From assembly GCA_016800925.1 (NCBI GenBank), contig JABCPU010000342.1:1-64000 (forward strand): a stretch of 64,000 nt of DNA. Direction: 5' to 3'. Shown here piece by piece: positions 58,840 to 64,000 of the stretch (positions are counted from its first letter, which is position 1; each line of letters opens with the position of its first letter). The notes beneath the pieces were generated by a model. That model was not told the origin of the DNA. It did not search any database and saw only the letters and a list, made by a program, of their open reading frames with translations. The DNA comes from Suillus spraguei (taxonomy: Eukaryota > Basidiomycota > Agaricomycetes > Boletales > Suillaceae). The position numbers were made by a program, and so were the translations under genes.

Positions 58840-58942
58840 TGTTGGAATATTTAGTGACGAGCTTGACTCGGAAGGAGCCGAAACGGTGGCTTAACCTTAC
58901 ATCGTCGGTGGATAAATACAGTAGCTAGTTTTTGTGCGTGTC
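58840..58942 (+). repeat. copia 3' LTR, truncated
   Basis: Starts TGTTGGAATATTTAGTGACG right after the polypurine tract GAGGGGG (58833-58839). Identity with the 5' LTR ends near GCTAGTTTTTGTG. Confidence 0.75.
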
Positions 58943-59455
58943 TATGCAATTCTCGCACTTTTGTCACGAAATGTCACGATTCTGATCACATGATCAAGCT
59001 ATGTATGACAGCGGATAGCTGTTCACGTTCACCTGTGGGCATGGGGACATTCATTGGTGAAACATTTACCGATTTGGCGAACGTTCGGTGACCGGCAGAA
59101 CACTGGTCCGCGACCCCTTTGTCACTCCACTCTTTATATCCTAGATCATGACTCATTGGCAGACTCCAGAGTTCAATATCTCTCATTCCATGAATCAAAT
59201 CATTGTGATGGAGTCCAGCTGCTCCTTCCAATGGGTTACTGCTGCAAATAAACAAGGGCCTCCTCAGGCAGGCGGAGCGCTTGTATATACATATGTAAAC
59301 GTGCTATTTATCCAATACGATACATTAAAGCGGTGAAGAACGATGGTGAGCACTATGGTATAGACAAGATGCAAGATGCTAGAGAGACGTGTCTATACAA
59401 ATCCGTGTGCTGCTTTGCATTTGAAAAATCCTTTGTGTACTTTCGTAATTTCACA
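58943..59455. other. Intergenic, nothing recognised
   Basis: Between the copia LTR and the protease gene end. No gene, RNA or repeat that I can support. Confidence 0.5.
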
Positions 59456-60943
59456 TTAGTAGTGCATGGCATCAGTGAACTGAGTTGGGGCAAAACCGAC
59501 GCGGCGTGTCTCCTCGGAGCTATCAAACACAGTGTAGAAGCGCTGCATAAATGGGTAGCCAATCCTAAAGTCAAGCCCTGAGCCAGAGGGCCTGCCAATA
59601 TCGGCAACGACGAGATATATGTTTTCGAATTCAACATCGGGAAAAAACGTGGGATTGAGAGAACGAGGCCAGATTTGGGCATTGCGAGTGAGACTGAAGA
59701 TTCGCTGTGCAAAATGGTGAACAAGGGGTGAGGGCTGATAGAATTGACGTACACCTTCAATATGGAATTCCAAGGGCTGTAGGGCCGTGTACTGGGCACG
59801 GGTAATCCTGAGAAGACCAGTCCTTGGATCTAAAATACCGCCGGTTGCAGCCTCATACCTTCATAGGCATCTATCGAACGTTAAACAGACCATTATTACA
59901 AGCTGCACCCTGGATACACACCGGTGGCAATGAAAATCAAGTTGTTGCTAATATCGATGACACCATCAGTGGTGCCCAAGATCTCCTCTTGGCCATAGGT
60001 GATTCTCTGCTTGATACCCCAAGCGCGCGATGAGGGTGCAATGTCGGTGATAGGACTGAAAAAAACAATTACTATCAGTCTGGATTGATCTAGGAGCTGA
60101 GGTAGCTTACGTGTAGACCATCGTACCCATGTACTTAGAGTTGTCAGGTTCACCAAAGGTGAGCTCTCCGAAACGGTCGTCTAGATCGAAAGTGGGTCGG
60201 AGAAAGATACCAACAACACGCCGATTAATCTTGCCTTGTTCAAACAGGCGGTCAGTGATAGTCGGGATCGTGTCATGCATGGCAAGTGGCATAGTATTGC
60301 GTGACAAGTCTTCAGGCCCGAGGCCAAGGACACCGTCTTCACTTCTGACGAAGCCTTCCGCAGTAGAAGCAACACCGAGTTGGAAGTTGGTGACGGTGAG
60401 CCCACCACCGAGAGTGACGGTGTCGCGGTAAATGATTGCTACAGATAATCGTAGGTATTCAAGTTTTCAGCTTATGATATTGTTGTATGTCATACCTTCG
60501 AAGAAGACTTCACCCTCGGGACCATAACTTTCCTTCACAGGAAAGCCAGTAAAGACGCTAGTGTCGGTTTTCACATATGTAGTGGAGCCGCCAACCCATG
60601 TGATCGAACTGCCGAGGCTGACAACCAAGTTGTCTTCAATAATGCATTAGCAGACGCGTATTTTCTCAGTGTTGAACTAACAGGTTGTGGGGGGGCTGCC
60701 AACGCCAACTTTTACGGTGTACGCCAAATCTCTGGCTGTCATAGGAATGCTATCAGCACGTTTGCCATGCGTGTTATAGCCCCCCAAGACCGCCACACGA
60801 GCTTTATTCATAGTGTCATTGTAGAAGTTTAACCTCCTGGTAAGGGGGAGGGTGATAGAGGAATTACGAACTCCAAGGGGGGATCCCGTGATTGAAAAAG
60901 CCAGGGAAAGTATCGACAAGGATGCGACGAGAACATGGCTCAC
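59456..60943 (-). pseudogene. Secreted A1 aspartic protease-like pseudogene, both active sites lost
   Basis: Pepsin-family (A1) organisation typical of basidiomycete secreted proteases: signal peptide (VLVASLSILSLAFSIT), propeptide, YTVKVGVGSPPTTY, N-lobe with TWVGGSTTYVKT, GVASTAEGFVRSEDGVLGLG, GELTFGEPDNSKYMG, C-lobe with AQIWPRSLNP, IYLVVADIG, GLDFRIGYPFMQRFYTVFD and a normal end. Several introns fit (for example GTAAGCTACC...TTTCAG near 60115). The first catalytic motif D-T-G-S reads SLGS and the second D-T-G-T/S reads DISN. There is no in-frame ATG (one-base slip at the ATG at 60936) and a frameshift after AYEGM near 59860. TATATAA at about 60965 upstream is a possible promoter. Read with the lost residues, a dead copy is more likely than a pseudoenzyme. 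Confidence 0.85.
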
Positions 60944-61430
60944 TGGAAAGTAATATCATACACAGTAGCTCATTATATACCGCCAGCGAACGCGATGACA
61001 ATGTTGGGCACCTTAGCCACGCATGAAACGTCGCCCCTAATGATGAGTGGTTACGATCCGAGTCATCGGGAGTGCAAGGATTCGACTTTTGTTTTTGATG
61101 CTGGCAGCAGTAGCAGGTGGCAGGAATTACAATTCGCTTGTTTACCAATGGTGCAACAGAAACCCGAAATCGACTTATTATTAGAGTCAGTTTGGCAACT
61201 CGATGTTGGTGCGTGTCAAATGTACTAATCTGGCGCAACGTGAGTTGCACCGGCATCCTGCTTCTGCCAGTCGGAGCTTCAATAAGACATCGTCTTTCCC
61301 AGCCACAGCTTCATCATAACATTCGACAGGCTCAGCATTCTCATCCATGCGTCTGGTAGTCTTGTAGGAAAAGCAAGTGCATACATTGTGTCACACAAAC
61401 CTATCTGTGTTTTAATATCATGCTTCCTCA
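60944..61430. other. Intergenic, no supported gene
   Basis: Probable upstream region of the protease gene, with a TATA-like word close to its start. No coding sequence that I can support. Confidence 0.4.
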
Positions 61431-61758
61431 ATGATAATGGTCAAATTCTGTGGATATCTGGACTCAGATGAGTGGTTGTACCAACGAGGCGTTGAGTTGG
61501 GTCATCCGCGCCCCGACACGTACTCGTCAGAGATCATTCTCCTGGCTTTCCAGACATGCCAGGTTAGATGCGGGCGTTTACCATTGCACCAGATTCCGCC
61601 GAGTGCAAACTAAGAAGGGGGACTCTTGGTGCATTGCCTTCGCCTCGAACGATCCTTATGAAGGCTTACCAACCAGCGCACCCTCTGAGGAAAAATACAA
61701 ACGTTTGAAGGAGGAACTGCAGAAGAATGGCCCACCTCGCTGGTACCGACAAGCTTGA
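61431..61758 (+). CDS. Small unrecognised gene (3' part)
   Basis: The frame ending at the TGA 61756-61758 encodes GVYHCTRFRRVQTKKGDSWC, IAFASNDPYEGLPTSAPSEE, KYKRLKEELQKNGPPRWYRQ: a compact, charged, protein-like end with no decay. The 5' exons are uncertain; a splice acceptor CCAG precedes 61565. I know no function. It may be a single-exon host gene or the last exon of a larger one. Confidence 0.4.
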
Positions 61759-61759
61759 A

Positions 61760-62335
61760 ACAAAACGTCAGTAACCTATGCACATCGTCAGTAGAGGCGC
61801 TGGAGCTTATTTTTCCTGTCAAACTCTCAACGTCATTGTAAATGACAATATACCCATCCATGCGCTCGAACCCCGAGTTGTTGTACCGTACTTGCCCTAT
61901 TCTTGTATTGGTTTGAGAAGGAGATCCCAGGACGCTTATGGTGCCCAGATCCTCGATGACTAGTAGCTCTCCCTCTTTTGTCGCACTAGAGTAATCCTTC
62001 GGTCGGTGACCCCATGTTCCGTTATCGTATAACTGTAATATTTCAAGTAGTCATAGTGTCTTTTACATGATATCCCGAGCAGCTTAGCAGCTCTGTTCAG
62101 CCTGAAGGAATCTCTAAGCCGCAGCGAGTTGGTGTCTTTCTATATTTAAATCGTTTTGATGAAGCTTTATCGGGTGCAGCTAAGTCAGCGCTGATAAAGC
62201 AACCTGCGATTGCGTCAGAATTATCACACATCCCATTGAGTCATGTGCTAGTATAAGTATCTCAGTTTGAAATCATGTATGTGATACAATTTACCCAGTC
62301 TCCCACCCAGACGACCTACAGTACAGCATCAGCTC
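61760..62335 (+). promoter_or_regulatory. Upstream region of the GST gene, TATA-like box
   Basis: No gene. A TATA-like GTATAAGTATC lies near 62251-62261, about 80 bp before the GST start codon, and a palindrome TCAGCGCTGA near 62187. Earlier sequence shows nothing recognisable. Confidence 0.35.
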
Positions 62336-63270
62336 ATGGCTCCAGAACAGATCACCCTTTACACTGCGAAGGTACTTTATACTTGCAGGATATTGTGAGC
62401 CCGTACGCTGACATTGGTTTCATGCACATAGGTATGCCCCTATGCTCAAAGGGTATGTCCTAATCAGCCTTGACAACTGTGACCATTGTGATCACCCAAC
62501 CAATCCAGACTGAAATCGCCCTCGCCGAGGCTGGCGCTTCATTCAAAAGATACGAGATCGATCTGACGAATAAGCCAGAGTGGTATGCCCCAAAGGTGAA
62601 ACCGTGCCAGCAAGGTATGCGCCGTATTTTTGCCTTTCAAGTGATCACATCTTGAAGTGGATTCGTGCCAGGTGCCGGCTATTGCCTATGGTGTCCCGAC
62701 GTTGCCCCAGAGAATCCTTCTCCCGAGTCCACTAAATTGGCGGAGTCGCTGATCCTCGTCGAGTTCATCGGCGATTTGTACCCCTCCTCCAATATCCTAC
62801 CTACAGACCCCTGTGCTGCGTGCGAAGGCCCGTTTCTTCATCGAGATCGTCTCCACCAAATTCAGCCCCAATTTCATGAAGTTTGTATCCGGCAACTCGG
62901 AAGGTACACACACCGTTCTCCTGAGCGTGTAGATGCTATTCAGGACATTCTACCTGACGGGGCAAAATACGCTGTTGGGGACCAGTTCACCATTGCAACA
63001 TTGCATTTGTACCTTCTGGGCAAGATTGAACTTGTTGGTGCAGAAGGGAATTGGTGCCTACACAGATGAGGAGAGGAAGAACTTCTTGAAGGGCCTGGAG
63101 GACCCGAAGTATACGAAATTTAACGGTTATGTGCAAAGATTGCTAGCAAGGGAGAGCTTCAAATCCACATTCCACGAGGTACGTTCGTTGCTCTGTCGAT
63201 GATTGTTACTGTCATAACAAGTAAATAGGACGTCGTGGAAGGTGTCTTCACGAAAAAGGTTCGGCTTAGC
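62336..63270 (+). pseudogene. Glutathione S-transferase pseudogene
   Basis: Thioredoxin-fold N-terminal domain in small exons: APEQITLYTAK (62336-62371), VCPYAQR (62432-62452), TEIALAEAGASFKRYEIDL then NKPEWYAPKV (from 62509), next exon VPAIAYG. C-terminal helical domain: SPESTKLAESLILVEFIGDL, RFFIEIVSTKFSPNF, DAIQDILPDGAKYAVGDQ, FLKGLEDPKYTKFNGYVQRL, ARESFKSTF. The product would conjugate glutathione to toxic compounds in the cytosol. At least four one-base indels (near 62607, 62690, 62811, 62930) shift the frame, so it is dead. Start chosen because it gives the normal short N-terminus. Confidence 0.85.
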
Positions 63271-64000
63271 TAAATAAGGACTTCTTGTCATATGTGACAT
63301 ACTACAATTGTGTACCATTAACCAGCCATTGACTGCATAAGATTGATTTTGTACCGGGTGGCTGACGGAGTTAAGATGATGGTGCGCGGGGCCGTGAGCA
63401 CTTCCTTTGTATGTGGGGTAAATCAGGGTATGGCATTAGAACATGCTGTAGATACATAGGTCAAGTCAATAGAATGACACTGTAACCGTTCATATACGAG
63501 CTCGTAAACCGAGTATCTGCCAACGAGTGTCTCCTTCCGTCTCTGAGCCAATCTCAGCAAAAATTGCCTTCGTGGTGGTAGAGCCTATGGGGAGATGGAC
63601 ATTGTAATAGAGAGGCGTTTGCATTTGCGTTGAAACATGGGGGTTGATCTTGCGATCAACAATGAGGCACGAAGGAACTAAGAGGCTTACGTCAGATACA
63701 ACAAACTATACACTGAGACTACATGCGTGATAGTGAATGAGAAGTAAGAAAAAAAGTGGAGGGGAATAGCGAGCTCGCCGTGGACAACGATGAGCGCGCT
63801 AACGGTGAGAACGGTTGAGTCAACGTTCGGCATTATTAATCAATTACCTCCGATATCTAAGTTTATCCTGGGAAGGCTAGAAGCACGTGCCTTTCGCACC
63901 GCTATATTTGGTAGTGTCGATCATCGAGGGCTACTGCTGAAACTGCTGGTTTATTCGGTAGTATAGTGGATTATTACTAGGGCTTACTACTTAGCAACGA
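63271..64000. other. Intergenic, nothing recognised
   Basis: Downstream of the GST relic. No gene, RNA or repeat seen up to the window edge. Confidence 0.5.

Larger units (their letters stand above)
47963..58942 (+). mobile_element. Ty1/copia relic without pol, split by a Plavaka transposon
   Basis: Two LTR starts, TGTTGGAATATTTAGTGAC, at 47963 and 58840, share about 100 bp including GGTGGATAAATACAGTAGC. Between them, once the Plavaka element (48772-57903) and two MITEs are set aside, only a gag gene and a GAGGGGG polypurine tract remain. Protease, integrase, reverse transcriptase and RNase H are absent, so the copy was a deletion derivative before later insertions. The 3' LTR seems to stop near 58942. 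Confidence 0.75.

Noticed and set aside
60864..61256. 130-codon minus-strand frame upstream of the protease
   Set aside because: It overlaps the protease first exon in another frame, has no domain and contains the probable promoter.

Overview
The window reads as the nuclear DNA of a basidiomycete fungus, most likely a mushroom-forming Agaricomycete. Genes have many short GT-AG introns (about 50-70 bp). The aspartic protease and glutathione transferase relics fit basidiomycete families, and the transposon types (chromodomain Ty3/gypsy, KDZ, Plavaka, Tc1/mariner, PIF/Harbinger) fit TE-rich mushroom genomes. No species can be named. About 95% of the window is transposon or repeat and no rRNA or tRNA gene was seen. 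Almost every coding region is broken. The one clearly intact coding sequence is a Tc1/mariner transposase.

Layout. 1-7075: the 3' part of a decayed chromodomain gypsy retrotransposon ending in its 3' LTR, with a TG...CA repeat and a reversed LTR piece inside it. 7076-11560: a pile of a ~0.9 kb TG...CA-ended repeat in two subfamilies (probably solo LTRs) plus a truncated unknown ORF. 11574-19648: element E1, a gene-less 8 kb element made of subterminal arrays, minisatellites and fold-backs. 19649-23205: a broken unknown gene holding a four-layer nest (gypsy solo LTR inside repeat subfamily 1 inside subfamily 2 inside the gene). 23206-41208: element E2, an 18 kb gene-bearing relative of E1 in the opposite orientation. 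41217-47960: half a Harbinger transposase, a retroviral-type protease scrap, two more TG...CA repeats and two unrecognised gene relics. 47963-58942: a pol-less copia relic whose gag is split by a 9.1 kb Plavaka transposon, itself hit by three further insertions. 58943-64000: the only host-type genes, a secreted A1 aspartic protease, a small unknown gene and a glutathione S-transferase; the protease and the transferase are pseudogenes.

The most interesting system is E2. It carries a TET/JBP-type 2-oxoglutarate/Fe(II) dioxygenase (probable 5-methylcytosine oxidase), a KDZ-transposase-derived protein that keeps its cysteine-rich N-terminus and helical C-terminus but has lost the catalytic domain between them, and four unrecognised cargo genes, all between long arrays of short repeats. 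A link between TET/JBP genes and KDZ transposons in mushrooms is known. The deletion derivative, the E1/E2 head-to-head pair and the cargo set are specific to this locus. The cytosine-modification theme returns in the mutations: every secure in-frame nonsense codon found in the transposon genes is TGA, and several catalytic-residue changes look like CpG to CpA. That is what methylation-driven decay of transposons would leave.
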